Assembly: GCA_963210315.1 (NCBI GenBank)
Contig: OY723301.1
Coordinates: 124,001 to 188,000, forward strand
DNA: 64,000 bases
Origin: Rhynchopus euleeides
Taxonomy: Eukaryota; Euglenozoa; Diplonemea; Diplonemida; Diplonemidae
Reading direction: 5' to 3'
The notes under the pieces were generated by a model. That model was given only the letters and a program-made list of their open reading frames with translations. It was not told where the DNA came from and searched no databases. Position 1 is the stretch's first letter. Every line of letters begins with the position of its first letter. Shown here piece by piece: positions 41,378 to 54,090 of the stretch. Position numbers and translations under genes: made by a program.

Positions 41378-44300
41378 TCAGATGATGCACTTCTTCGCGC
41401 GCCGCACCTTCCACATCGGCACCGGCGCCGCCGGAGAGCTGTCGAAGCAATCGCGCTCCTGCCCCACGCGCAGCTCCTGCGTGCGCATCTCCTGCGCGTG
41501 CTGCCCTATCAAGCTGTTCTCCTGGAAAAACCTCCCGCGCTCCTGCGCCACCTCCTGCCGCTTCATCTCCCGCATCACGGCGACCTGCTCGCGGCGCATC
41601 TCCACCTTCATCATCTGCAACGCCTCCTCCCACGGCTGCGTCCGCTCCAGCGGACGCAGCGACCTGTGCGGCTGATGCTGCTGCTGCTGCGCCTGCAGCA
41701 GACCACCCCCACCTGCAGTGTGCCCCGCAGCCCTGGCATGCTGCTGGCGCGAGATACCCGCCTTTGCCGACCTGGCCTTCGGCATGTCGGGAGGGCCACG
41801 CTCCCGCTGCAGCGGAGGCAGTGTTCGCGCCCCGGGGTGTGCCTGCGGCGCCGCCGCATCGTGTGTGTGGTGGCTATGTGGGGCTCGCGGCTCCACCTCG
41901 GGGTGCGTCAGGGCCATCAGGTCCGACGGCGAGAAGGGCGTGTGGCTGGCGTCGGCGCGCCACGCCTGTGCGCTGTGCCGCTGCTCCGCGCTGCTCACCT
42001 GCGCCAGGAACGCCTCCTGCTGCCGCAGCATGGCAACAGCGTGGTCCCGGGTGAGCGACTCCTCGTCAACCTCCGCAGGCACTGCGTGCCCCCCAGCAGC
42101 AGCAGCTGGTGGCAGCACTCCAGGAGGCTCCGAGGAGGCTGCACGTGCCTGTCCCCCAAGGGAGCCCTCCCCCAGGCAGCCCTCTGCGGGCTCGGGCGGA
42201 GGGGGGGCAGGGGGCGTGTGGGCAGCAGGGGGGAGGGCAGGGGCAGCTTGAGGAGGAGGTGGTGGTGGTGGCGGCGGCGGGTCTTCGGTGGGGTCGGCGG
42301 ACCCGAGGGCTTCTTCGGCGATGCCCTCCCAGTGGGACATCCAGGTGCTGGACTCCTGCTGCTGTTTGGCGTCGCGGAGGGTGGCGCGTGCCTTCTTCTC
42401 CTCGGTGCGGATGTCGGCGCGCCCAACCTTCTCGCTGGCTTCGGCCTGTCGGGTGGTGGCGGGAGGTGGGGTTCGGGCAGCGTGTTCTCCAGCAGGGTTG
42501 GAAGACTCTTTGCTGCGGGTATGCCTCAAAATAAAGAGAGACGGGTTGCATACCTGCCGCCGTGCCTGCACCCTCGAGATGTTGGCGACACGCTCCCTGC
42601 GCTTCTGGGCTATCACATCCTCGTCGCTGGGCTCACCTCTGCTGCGACCGCCCTGCGCTTTGTCCTTGCGCCTGGTGCTGTGAACGCGGCGCGATGCCTT
42701 CGCAACCCCTGGCTGCTCCACTGTGGCAGACTTGCACTTCGTGCTGACCTCCTGCAGGGTGGGTGGGGGTGTTACATACTGATGATACATAGCACAGAAG
42801 GCACAACACCGCTCGGTGTCAGCTGTCAGAAGAGGAGAGCGGAGTAGCCACAGGGCTCGTCGTCAGGCTGATCGGGATCAGCAGCACCCAACAGCACATA
42901 CGTTGAGGATCGTCTGCGCAGCTGCCTTCAGCAGGATGCGGAGCCCCGTGTTGACACGCTGCCTGCTCTTCTGCAGCAGCAACACAAGGTTGTTGAAGCG
43001 CTGTGTGTGGTGGCGGTGTGTGGCACCTCCAAAACGCTCCAAAAGCAGAACAGAAAGAAGGCCACCCCCACACAGAGGCAACACAACACCCAGAAGCACA
43101 CACCTCCACGCGTTGACCCACGTCGCCGCTGTTGCTGCAGGGCTCTGGCTCAGGCGGCGGTGGTGCGGCCTTCGCCTTCTTCGCATCCCTCTGCCGCGCC
43201 CGCCTCCCGCCACCCACTCCCCGCCGGGCACGTGTGGATGTGGAGCTGCGGCTCACCGCACAGGCAGACGATGCAGAGGCGACGGAGGCGGGGGCAGGGT
43301 CGCCCTCCTCGCTGCCGCTGCCCTCCACTCCTCCCCCACCTCCACCCTCTGCTGCTTCTGCTTCTGCTTCTGGGTGCTCTGCCACCTCCAGCGAGGTGTA
43401 CAGCAGGCGCATGCCACGCAGGCGCGCCGCACCAACGGCACAGGCACGCGCGAGCAGCAGCAGGCCGCAGTGCGGTGCCGGAGCAGGTGTCGGGGGGGTC
43501 TGCGGCGGCGACGGAGACACACCCTCCTCCTCCACCGCAGCCTCAGCCTCAGCCGCGCCACCTTGCGGCGCGGCTGCACCCTCCTCACCCTCAGCTTCAG
43601 CTTCAGCTTCAGCCTCGCCCACCGCACACTCCTGCGCCTCCACAGGCGCCTCGGTGTCGCAGGCACCGCTGCTGCCTGGCTGCAGCTCCTCCTCCTCAGC
43701 AGCCGTGCCCCTCGGGCTGCCAGACCCAGAGGCGGGAGGTGTGGCTGCACACGCCTGCTGCTGCTGCTGCTGTTGAGCCTCCACAGGGGGTGCGGCTGTG
43801 CAGGGCTCGCTGCCCTGCTGGGCAGCGGGGTACGGCTGTGGCTGGGGAGGGGCGGCAGCAGTGCAGGCAGGGGGCAGGACATCCAGCTGGTGCAGCTGCT
43901 GTGGGGCAGCAGCAGCAGCATGTGGCAGGGCTGCGGCCAGCGCGGGGAGGCTGCCCTGCAGCAGGTGGAGGCTGCGTCCGCAGACACGCAGGGAGCACAG
44001 CAGGGTGCTGCTGTGCTCAGGCGGGTGGAGCAGGGCTGCGATGCAGGCATCGAGCGCCCCAGACACCGCCAGCTGCGGCGTGTCTGCAGCAACCAGCGCG
44101 TCGCCGCAGACGGCGGCGGCGCGGAGGCAGTGAGGGGCGGGCGCGCCGTCAGGCGCGCAACGTTGAGTAATGAGCTTGACAAAATCCGGCAACATCGTGG
44201 CAACAGGCAGCAGGGCAACGTGGAGGCACGCGCCGGGCAGCCTGCACAGGCTGGCGCAGCGCGCGCCGGGGAGGGGCGGTGAGGGGAGCTGGAAGGGCTC

Positions 44301-45761
44301 GCCACGCGAGCTCTGCGCTTCGGGGGCCGTGACGAGGGTGGAAACCCAGCACACGTCCCGAAGGAGCTGCGGGCGGAGCGACGGGGCAACGAGGGGGCGC
44401 TGCTGCTGCTGCTGCTGCTGCTGCCCTGGCATCCTCGCGGCTGCGCTGGCAGCCGCGGCGCAGAGCACAGCGTCGCTCAGCTGCGTCTCGATCACCGTCA
44501 CATTGCGTGTAGTCTCGCCCGGCAGGGCGGCATAGGGGCTTGCCTCATACAGCAGGGAGGAGGAGGCACACAGCCCTGCAGGGCTCAGGGGGTCCGCCAG
44601 GCGTTCGGCAGCAGCCTCGCAGCCCTCCGCGACTGTGAGGGCGTGTGCTGCACAGGCGGAGAGGAAGTTGGTGTAGTGCAGGCCTGGGCACACGGGGGAG
44701 AGGCAGGGGCAGGGGCGGCGGGTGGCCTGGGAGGCCTCGAGGGCCTGCAGGCCGCCTGCTGCGTGGAGGTCGGTGACGAGGGCGATGCGCTTGTGCTGGC
44801 GTGGCGGCTGTGCAGAGGCGGCGGGGGGCTGGCGGTGGAGGAGGGTGTCTGCGGGCAGCGCTGTGGCGTGCGGTGTGCCTGGGTGGGGGTGTGCAGCGCG
44901 CAGCAGCGCAGCCACGTCGCCGTCGTCGTCTGCGGTGCACCGCACAGCCACACCGAAGGGGTGTGCCGCACGCCGGATGCCTGCCTCCACAGGCCCCTGC
45001 ATGCCGTGCAGCACGCGCAGCACCAGCCGTGCGCTGGTGCACAGCAGGACAGACGAGCTGCCGCGCAGCGCACCCCCTTCGCCGAGGGTGTCGACAGCAG
45101 CGCCCACAGCTTCCAGCACGGAGGCCTTCGACCCGCTCAGAGGCTCGTCGAACTGCACACACAGGATGCTGCTGCCCTCGCCGGTGAGGCAGGCAGGCGC
45201 TTCGAGGGCGCGCTGCCGCTGCCGCGTCGCGGCGCTGCCCACAAGCGACCCCACAGTGTCGTGCAGCACGCTGGCTAGGGGCGTGTCTGGGTCCACCTCG
45301 TAAGCCTCGTCAGCAGCACCGTGCTGCTGGGGCGTCAGGGGCACGGCCTGCTGCACGGTGCAGGCGGTGCTGTCCTTGCGGCGCAGCGCGGTTGCCAAGG
45401 CTGCGAGAAGCAGCGGCTCGCTGCTGAAGGCGCAGAAATATGAGGTCGGCAGCACGCGCACCAGCGGGTCGTGCACGACGCGGTGTTGGTGCCGCGCCGC
45501 CCACAGCCGCAGGAGGTTGGGGTAGAGCGCTGTCACCTCGACTGTGCTGCGCAGGAGGAGGGCGTGGTGGTGGTGGCGGTGCTCCTGCGGCTTCTCAGGT
45601 CTGGGGTGCTGCTGACACCACGCCTGGAACAGGCGCTTCGCGCTCAGCCACCCGGCCGCCTGCTGCAGCAGCGCAACCTCCGCCCTCAGATAACGCCGCC
45701 GCACAGACCTCCTCCGAGGCACGGATGGCACCTCCACCACCTCATCCTCCTCCTCCTCCTC

Positions 45762-45828
<67 letters not shown>

Positions 45829-48800
45829 GGCACCACGTCATCAAGGCACTCGTCCTGCGCCCCCTCCTCAGCCTGCTCCGCCTCCACACCCCCTCCGCCC
45901 TCTGCACCTGCAGGGCAGGCAGGCGGTGTCGGGGGGGGTGTGGGTGTGGGCGGCGGCTCCGGCGGCGGCACGATCAGCACGTCCAGCAGGGAGGACGTGT
46001 TGCGCGGGGCACCTGGGTGCGGGGAGGGCAGCGCACCCTCGCAGAGGGCGTGCGTCAGCACGTCCAGCAAGTGGGAGGCGCGTGCGGCACCGCCTTCGCT
46101 GCAGGCTGCTGGCGGTGTGCCGGGCTGCGGCGGGGTGGGCTGTGCTGTGCCGCAGAGGGCCAGCGCCGCAACAAGACTCAGGTGCGGTGTCGCCTCCAAC
46201 GCAGCCTGCTGCAGGGGCAGTGGTGTGCCCTCGAGGTGCTGCGCGGTGCTCACAGCAGCGGTGTGCCGCAGGGCAAGCATGGTGTGCGCGTCTGCCTCAG
46301 CACACACCACGCTGTGCAGCGCCTGCCGCATGTCGAGGGTGAAGGATTCGAATGCGAAGAACGTTGCGTGCGCGTCGTGCCACTCCTCCCTGTGCGACTG
46401 GTGGAGTGCGGCGCGTGCGTGTGCCTCGTGCATCAGGAGGAGCGTGTGTTCAGCCGCGTCTGCCTCCTCGGCAGCGACCCACAGGCGCAGTGCCCCCTCC
46501 TGCACAGGCAGCAGGGAGGTCTTCGCAGTCTCGAACAGCGACAGGCAGGCACACCCGACGAAGCGCAGCGCAGCTGCTTCGATGCGGCTGCGGCCCTCAG
46601 CCTCCTGCACCTGGGTGCGTGCTGCCAGCTCCGTGTAGTCTGCGTCTTTGCGGTCGCCCCAGTCGGCGACCTGGCGGCAGGCCTCGCGCCACCGCACCAC
46701 CTCCTCGTACCTCGGGACGTGGGTGTCGCAGACGTGCTGTTCCCACTCCGCTGAGACATCGTCCCGTGCCTGCGCCTCTTCGCACGACAGGCGGCGCAGC
46801 GCGATGCGCAGCTCAGAGGCCTGCTGTGCCTCTGCAACCTCTGCGAGGTGCACCGCCTCGGCAGCCGCGACGCACGACCTGAAGTGCTGCTCGTCGGCTG
46901 GGATGCGCTCATACAGCACAGAGGCGAACACAGCTGCAGACTCCCGCTCGTAGCTGCGCATGATGGAGCTGGGCGCAGCCTGGGCACCCCACCAGTCGGC
47001 CTCCCTGTCGGGGGGGCCTGTGCCGCGTGCCTGCTCCTCCTCCACCTCCACAGGCAGGCCGCACAGGTTGGCGTGGCGCACCTCCAGCGCCTCGAGGCGT
47101 GCGGTGCGCAGCCCTGCCAGCTTGTCGCGCTGCGAGGCCTCTGCGTTGCGCAGGTCGATGCGTGCACGGGCGTGCTGCTTCAGGAGGCGGTCGCGGCGCT
47201 CGCGCAGCGCAACCAGGGTCACCGCCTGCTCGTCTTCACCCAGCAGCTCGGCATCGCGGATGCTGGCCTCCGCTTCGCTGATCTCCTCCTCCTGCGCCTG
47301 CCGCATGGCTGCCACCACATCCCTTTCGTTTCGCACAGTGTCGGCGCGTGTCTGCTCAAATGCGCAAACCATAGCCTGGCGCTCCTTGTGCTTGCGGTGC
47401 TCCACCTCCCGCTTCGTCGCAAGACGTTCGAACTCTGCATGCTTTGTGAAGGACAGGATGACATCCCACTGCTGCTCGAACTCGTGTGCCAGGGCCCTGT
47501 GTGCGATCATCTCCTCATAGCGTAGCTCCTCCGCAAAGTGCTCGAACTCGCGAAGGAAGTGTGTGGCCTTGAGGCGGACGAACCCCTCCCCGACACGCAG
47601 CGTGTCTGCAGAGCGGCGTGCCATCAGCCCTCTGAAGCGCGACTGGATCCGCACCGCAGCCCTGTAGCGCCTCACACCCGCCTCGAGCGAGTCCTCTGTG
47701 CCCTCCACCCACTCTGCCTCGTCCTGGGGGACGCTCCCTGCGTCGTGTGTGTCGAGCGTGAAGCCGACCCGGCCTGACGTGACAGCAAAGCCACGTCGGA
47801 GGTTGTGGAGGATGCTCATCACACACAGCGCCACGCAGCGCTGCGGGGGGGACGTGCTGCGCAGGGAGAAGGCCTGCAGCAGCGCAGCCATGTGTGCCTC
47901 GGTGAGGTTGGCGGAAGCGTCGCTCACGCCGCGCTTCCGCTTGGCGGAGAAGACCGTCAGGCCTTCGATGGTCTTCGTCAGCACACGCACACACATCAGG
48001 GCGAGTGAGGCCCGCTCCAGCACAGCGTCGGCAGCACCGCCTGCCTCATTCATGTCGCTGACGATGCAGTCCACCACCTCGCAGGCTGTCGACGCGATGA
48101 CGGCGCTGTTGGACTCGCCGAAGGCAGCGAGATTGGAGCTGACCGCATCCGGCACCTCCGGCAGCAGCGTGCAGAGCACCACACGCAGGGCGTCCTGTGG
48201 GTCGGCCCACTCGGCAGCCCTGCCTCTGGCGAAGAGCGTCTGCAGCAGGGCGGCGTAGAGGGGCGAGGCGCGCACCTCCTCGAAGCGGTCGTCGTGCTGC
48301 TGGGCTGCGCCTGCCAGCATGTCCTGCGTGCGGTGGAGGAGGGCCTCCCGCCGCAGCACCGCCAGCAGCGCCTTGACAGCAGCGTTCCGGCGGATGCCGT
48401 CGCTGTCAGAGTCAGAGGTGGCGGGGCTAACCACAACCAGCTGCACCAGGTTGATGTAGTAAGCAGAGAGCACGTTGGGTGCTGCGACGTCCGGCCCTGA
48501 TGTGGTGGCGACGTGCTGCAGCAGCACCGCCAGGTGCATCAAGCACTGCGACGAGGGTGGCGGACGCTGATCCGCAGTGTCGCACAGCTGCCGCAGCACC
48601 GGAGGCCGTGCCGCCACCACCGTGGCGTTGCGGGCACCCTCGCTGTGGCGCACCAGCAGCGAGATGGCGCGGCACACTGCGGCCTGCGCGGAGGCGACGC
48701 TCCACACGCCGCGCACCGCCACCATGTTGACGAGGCGCTCCAACACGCCTGCGTTGGTCAGGGTCGACGCAAGGTGGGCCGCAGTGGGTGCCCCGTGCGA

Positions 48801-49337
48801 CGCTGCAAGCTCCACAATGTTTCCGACGCAGTGCGCACACTCCGCCAGCGTGCTGTGGTGCTGCACATCGCACCCTGTGACCAGCAGCTCGCTGATGCGC
48901 ACGACAGACGCTAACAGCACGTCAGGCCCCTCCGCGTAGTGCTTCGAGAACTGCTGGCGCAACAGCGACACAATGGTCTCCTTGACGGCGGTGTGTGGCG
49001 AGCTGTCGAAGAGCATGCGCAGCAGCAGCGCATACTCGCTGTTGGTATGCAGCGCCTCGTTGAGCTCGTGCATGTCGCTCGGCACACCCATGTCGGCATG
49101 CTCGGAGAGGTCTTGCAGCCACAAGAACTCCTCCTGCGCATCTGTGGCATGCAGCAAGCTGTGGATGCACATCGAGACTGTCGGCAGCTCGTCTGTGGCA
49201 TCGGTGTCAGCGTCGGCATTGCTCCCCACATCACCCACGCCCCCCAGGCCACGCAGCTCCTCGTCGATGCGGTGTAGCGCACGCTCGGCAGGCAGCGACC
49301 TGCGCACCGTGCTCCGCCGCTGTGGTGAGCGGCTCAT
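41378..49337 (-). CDS. Probable giant four-exon IQ/coiled-coil protein (2532 residues)
   Basis: Proposed exons are 43104-49337, 42902-43000, 42554-42751 and 41378-42445. The three introns (103, 150 and 108 nt) have donors GTGTGT, GTATGT and GTATGC and C-rich acceptors ending ACAG or GCAG; all junctions are phase 0. Residues about 60-560 are helical, armadillo-like. An IQ motif follows (RIQSRFRGLMARR, near 610), then a long coiled coil, an acidic stretch after a 21-Gln tract, and Pro/Ala/Glu-rich regions. The 33-residue second exon is amphipathic (NLVLLLQKSRQRVNTGLRILL). The last exon is coiled-coil and ends KKCII. The IQ motif suggests calmodulin or centrin binding in the flagellum or cytoskeleton. 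Without splicing, exon 1 reads on to 42819, and the last ~1.4 kb would be a separate gene lacking a good start; I prefer one gene. Confidence 0.6.
45765..45827 (-). repeat. (CAG)21 tract encoding polyglutamine
   Basis: Twenty-one uninterrupted CTG triplets on the plus strand, read as CAG (Gln) in the giant gene and followed by a Glu run. Several shorter CAG tracts occur in the same gene (44400-44422, 43758-43775). Confidence 0.95.
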
Positions 49338-49559
49338 GCCTGCCTGTGTGACAGCATGCTGCCCGCCTGCAGATGCACAGCAAGCCTGTGTGGTGGTGGT
49401 GATGGTGGTGGCGGCTGAGATTCTGTGCAGAGCAGTGTGCGAAGTGGGGTGCAAGGAAACATCTTCGAGCCGGGGTTTCCGGGGCGACTGCGGCAGGTAC
49501 CGTGAACATAGGCGATCCGAACGCAAGGCAGTTAGTCATCTACCGAACAATCAACAATC
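49338..49559. other. Upstream region of the giant gene
   Basis: About 220 bp of sequence 5' of the start codon with no protein-like frame of its own. A CAG six bases upstream of the ATG, after a mixed tract, could be a splice acceptor. Confidence 0.4.
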
Positions 49560-50960
49560 CGGAGCACCGCGTGTGTGCAACGGGGCTTTGCTCCTGACGG
49601 ACGCTAGCCCGGACACAGAGACTTGGGAAGCGAAGGGGTGGGGGCAGGGCGTGCCTCCGAGGGGTCATACGTGTGAACATTATGTTGTGTGAATGTGTTC
49701 CTCGCAAAAGCCACACACTCTAGGCAGGCAAAATGCAACACAGCCCCGCATACGGGGGGCTGCTTGCGGTGAAGCCCCTAACAACAGGAAAGGCAACGGG
49801 GCTTTGACAGCAGTCCGAGGAGACCTCCCCACTGCGCTTCCCCAGGTTGGCGATGCCGAACTATGAAACAGAAAGGAACCAGGTGGAGCAACGCATGTTT
49901 GCAACGGGGCTTTGTTCCTGACGGACACCCGCCCCGTCACAGACTCGGGAAGCGAAGGGGCGGGGGCAGGGCGTGCCTCCGAGGGGTCATACATGTTTGA
50001 ATGTTAATGTGAATTGACTTATCGTGTAAAAAGACATGGAGTCGCGTTGTACGAACGGTGCCTGCGAGTGCACGTGTAGGATACCGAACGCTAGTTGCAC
50101 TCTTCCAAAAACATCGCACACTCGGGAGTCAGACTCGGGAGTTAGAGGATCGCCGTGTCGCGGAAAAACCCTCGGAGAGGTCATACTCATACGGGGGAAA
50201 CCATCTGTGCCCCCCCGCTGGGTCGTGGCTGGCAGCAAACCAGTGACAGATCCAGCAGAGGGGCACAGAAGGCTTCCCCAGGTTGGCGATGCCGAACTAT
50301 GAAACACAAAGGAACCATGTGGGGCAACGCCTGTGTGCAACAGGGCTTTGTTCCTGACGGACACCAGCCCCGTCACAGAGACTTGGGAAAGCGAAGGGGC
50401 GGGGGCAGGGCGTGCCTCCGAGGGGTCATACGGGTAAACATGATTGTTGTGTGTGCGTGGCATTTTGCAATTCCCCGCAAAAGCCACACTCTCCCTAGGC
50501 AGGAAAAGCGTAGCAACCGTGCTTCCTTCTTCCTTAATGATGCGTTGACGCTTCCACCACCCTAGAGCCTGCTGCTTTGATGTGGGTGTGGAGCACATGT
50601 GAACACGAGATAGCTAGACACACAGAAAAGGAACAGGATCGTCGGAAGCACTCCTACACTTTTACGCATCATAAATGTGCTCAAAAAAGATGATATACTT
50701 CGACATTCTGTTGGATTGCAAATGGGATTTGCGGATTTGCGTGTTTGCGGAGAGGGGATATCAGGAATGGGATGAGAAAAAGGGGGACATTTCACAACGC
50801 GAAAAGCAAGCCCCGCATACAGTTGGGGCTGCCTGCGGTGAAGCCCCAAACAAAGCACAGAGGCTTGGGAAGCGAAGGGGCGGGGGCAGGGTGTGCCAGG
50901 GGTCATAGCCGGGTAAACATCCTGTTGCGCGAATGTGTGTGCACAAACTTTCTGTGCCTT
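49560..50960. repeat. Cluster of four degenerate direct repeats
   Basis: A block with the order gcaacggggctttg, cctgacggac, cgaaggggcgggggcaggg, cgtgcc(tccga)ggggtcata and a gtaaacat-like end recurs at about 49577, 49893, 50331 and 50838. Two copies also carry a block of the type gcggtgaagcccc. Spacing varies (about 300-500 bp). Open frames through the copies share the same translated pattern only because of the repeat. No coding evidence. Confidence 0.75.
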
Positions 50961-51434
50961 TAGCTGGATCGTGCGACCCCACACAAAAAGTGAGGTCTGC
51001 GTTCCAACAAAACGACTTTCAGCAGTAAGGTGAAGGGTCAGCGTACTGCATGGCCCTCTCGTCCTGCAAGACGGCAGCCAGTTGAAGCTCCTTGTCACGG
51101 CACAGTGAATACCTGGCGAAGAACGCACCCGAACTTGCGTAAGGCTGCAAGCAGGAAGTCTCTGTTGCTGCGGAAGGAATGGTCCCTGCACTGCGGAACA
51201 ACCCTGCACGTGAGGTGGTGCTGGCGGCTGTGCGACAGGAGGCTCTACACATCCCCTATCATACATTGGTGTCGGGGTTTTTCGTGTGTAGAAGCGTCAC
51301 CGCAACACAAAAATGAAAATGCAGAGCAGTTGTAGCTGTGCGTTACGGGCGCATCGTGTAAGATTGTGTAGGATGAAACTGAGCTCCGCACGCGCCAGTG
51401 AATACGCACTGATCCTCCTCTGGCCTGTCCTGCG
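50961..51434. other. Gene-free stretch
   Basis: About 470 bp between the degenerate repeats and the small Cys-rich gene. No motif or RNA gene recognised. Confidence 0.5.
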
Positions 51435-51858
51435 TCACACCCCCTCTACATGAAAGCGTTTGAAGGAGAACCCTGTCGACGCACACCGTCGTTTGTGGTT
51501 GTGGCTGTGAACCCGTTGCAGCGCTCCCCCTCGTTCACACGCGGGACACCCGGCCTCGTCCAGGCACTTCACGTTGCCCGACACGAGGTCCTGCTCCTGG
51601 TCGAAGCGGCACGCAAACCCTGCTTCGCAGTCGTCGCTTGACCTGCATGTTTCCTTGGCCTTCTTCCTGCACACGGTGGTGGTGCAGCACAGCGTCTCCG
51701 CCTAGCATGTCTGGGCGAAGTACTAGTCCAGCAGCGAGCACTTGCGACTTGGAGCACACCTGCTCGTACCCGCTGGGGCACGAGGGGTGCGCCATGCAGC
51801 AGGGTGCAACAACAGTGGCTACGGACGCCGTCAGGTGGGAAAGACGCATCATGGCCAT
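51435..51858 (-). CDS. Small cysteine-rich secreted protein, two exons (tentative)
   Basis: Exon 1 is 51760-51858 and exon 2 is 51435-51701, with a 58-nt intron (GTGTGC...GCTAG) joined in phase 0, giving 121 residues. The first ~22 residues are a likely signal peptide ending near CCMA. About 11 Cys follow, in a pattern such as LCCTTTVC, TCRSSDDCEAG and GCPACERG. Exon 2 has no ATG upstream of its Cys-rich part that gives a signal peptide, so splicing is needed. No family is recognised; an extracellular disulfide-rich domain is likely. The donor differs from the usual GTATG, which lowers confidence. Confidence 0.45.
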
Positions 51859-52574
51859 TCTTCTCGACTGGGTTGCGGTTTTGGGCGTGCGGGGGTATAG
51901 CCTGTGGTTGTGGTTGTGGTTGTTGGAACACGGGGTCTGCTGTGCTTGATTGCACAGCAAGGTGGCCGGGAGCTCCTCGGGGATGGGCCGGGGAAGGGGG
52001 AAGGCTGCCCTGCTCGACTCATTGCACCTGCGACACGAGAAGACCCACAGTCCCACGTGGGCACCGGGGTACCAACAAAGGCACGCACAGAGGTCGACAG
52101 CTGACAACAAATCACAGAAGGGGAAGGGCCAGTCGGTGCATGAACCCACGACAGCACGACCAAACTAATCAAAAAAACAGGCGGCCGCCTCGGGGAGTGG
52201 GCATTCTCTCGGAAGTGCATAAATAGGGAGCACCCTGCAGGACGCTACTCGGTGGTGCACTGGCGCCCTTCGCTCCTCGGTGCGAACAAACAAGCGACCC
52301 TCACTGACCGGGCCCGTCACTTGTCGCGAAGTCACCCACTGACGCATCGCAGCCTGTCAGAGTGCAGAGCACACCAAGCACCTGCTTGATGTGATCTGCA
52401 CTGGCAGCGTCACAGCTCAACCAGAGCAAAAGGCCGTTGCCAGAGATTGCCTGACCCCCCGGCAAATAAAAAGATCTTTAGCGACGCACGCAGAGAGAAA
52501 AGGAGACAACGGGCAGGGCAGGGGGATGGGTGGGGTTAATGATCGGTTGACGCCGTCACACACACCCCCCCCTC
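51859..52574. other. Gene-free stretch left of the foldback element
   Basis: About 700 bp with a (tggttg)n microsatellite near 51905-51930. No gene recognised. It ends in a run of C at the foldback border. Confidence 0.5.
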
Positions 52575-54090
52575 TAGGGGGGCCCAAAACCCCCTTTTTC
52601 GTGTAATATTTCAAAAAGCTACCCCAAAAAGTGACCCCAGACCCCCAAAACCACCCCACACCGGTCCAAAAATGGTCTGTGGGGGTCTGGTAACCAGTTT
52701 TGAGGGTCTACACACCCCCAGATGGTGTAAAAATGCGAAAAAATGGGTGTTTTTGGGCCTTTTGACCAAATGGGGGAAATGGGGTGTTTTGCAAAAAAAC
52801 GCAAAAAAATGGGCAAAAAACACCGTAGAATGGCCATGTGGTGGGTACCAGTGCCCACGGGGTGTCCAGGGGGCCCATCCAGGCACCACACGACACCTTT
52901 TCAGCCCCCCAGGCACCCCAGATGGTGGTTTTTTTACTGTTTTTTCATACCCCTGACAAACCCCTGACACCACCGGGCACCTATTTTTTCCGCTGTCAAG
53001 ATGACCTGGGCTCCAGCAAGACCCTGCAAATGGCCCCCAAACCATGTGGCATGCACCTGGGAGGCCCCCAGAGGGGGTAGATGGTGATGGGGGGCCCTCC
53101 GAGTGGTGTCAGATGGGTCATGGCGGGCGGCATAATATGCACCCTCTAACAAGGGAGAACAACCCATTTTTACAGATGGTGTCTTCGAGGCCGACTGCCC
53201 ATGCCTTTCTGCATCATCTGCGCTCTGTGTACCCGATGCAATGTGCAGCGATGCAAAGTGCATCTAACCGACTGGACAGGAGATGATTACTGATCTTGAA
53301 AGGCTGAAAACAGGCTGCCCTTCACCCTCTGCAGCATCCATTTCGCACTACCACGCAATTGCATGCCCTGACGACCACATCGACTGCTCAAGGGCGTATC
53401 GCACGCTCGGAGCCTATGTGCAGGACGCAGCGCACACAGCCTCACACTTCCCGGGCGAGCGATGTCAGCCGCGGCCCCGAAGACACCATCTGTAAAAATG
53501 GGTTGTTCTCCCTTGTTAGAGGGTGCATATTATGCCGCCCGCCATGACCCATCTGACACCACTCGGAGGGCCCCCCATCACCATCTACCCCCTCTGGGGG
53601 CCTCCCAGGTGCATGCCACATGGTTTGGGGGCCATTTGCAGGGTCTTGCTGGAGCCCAGGTCATCTTGACAGCGGAAAAAATAGGTGCCCGGTGGTGTCA
53701 GGGGTTTGTCAGGGGTATGAAAAAACAGTAAAAAACCACCATCTGGGGTGCCTGGGGGGCTGAAAAGGTGTCGTGTGGTGCCTGGATGGGCCCCCTGGAC
53801 ACCCCGTGGGCACTGGTACCCACCACATGGCCATTCTACGGTGTTTTTTGCCCATTTTTTTTGCGTTTTTTTGCAAAACACCCCATTTCCCCCATTTGGC
53901 CAAAAGGCCCAAAAACACCCATTTTTTCGCATTTTTACACCATCTGGGGGTGTGTAGACCCTCAAAACTGGTTACCAGACCCCCACAGACCATTTTTGGA
54001 CCGGTGTGGGGTGGTTTTGGGGGTCTGGGGTCACTTTTTGGGGCATTTTTTCACCGATTACACGAAAAAGGGGGGTTTTGGGCCCCCCTA
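52575..54090. mobile_element. Foldback-type element with 618-bp inverted arms
   Basis: The left arm (52575-53192) and right arm (53473-54090) are reverse complements along their whole length, with only scattered mismatches and short indels. A 280-bp loop (53193-53472) separates them. The outer ends read TAGGGGGGCCCAAAACCCC and its complement, and both abut C-runs. No transposase frame is present; the open frames in the arms are low complexity. This is the structure of a non-autonomous foldback or MITE-like element, or of an inverted duplication. Confidence 0.85.

Noticed and set aside
43132..49277. Other frames of hundreds of residues across the giant gene
   Set aside because: GC-rich coding DNA leaves all frames open; these have Arg/Ala/Cys or Ser-rich noise without domains.
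49987..50598. Minus-strand frames through the degenerate repeats
   Set aside because: The shared translated pattern follows from the repeated DNA; frames break between copies and have no family.
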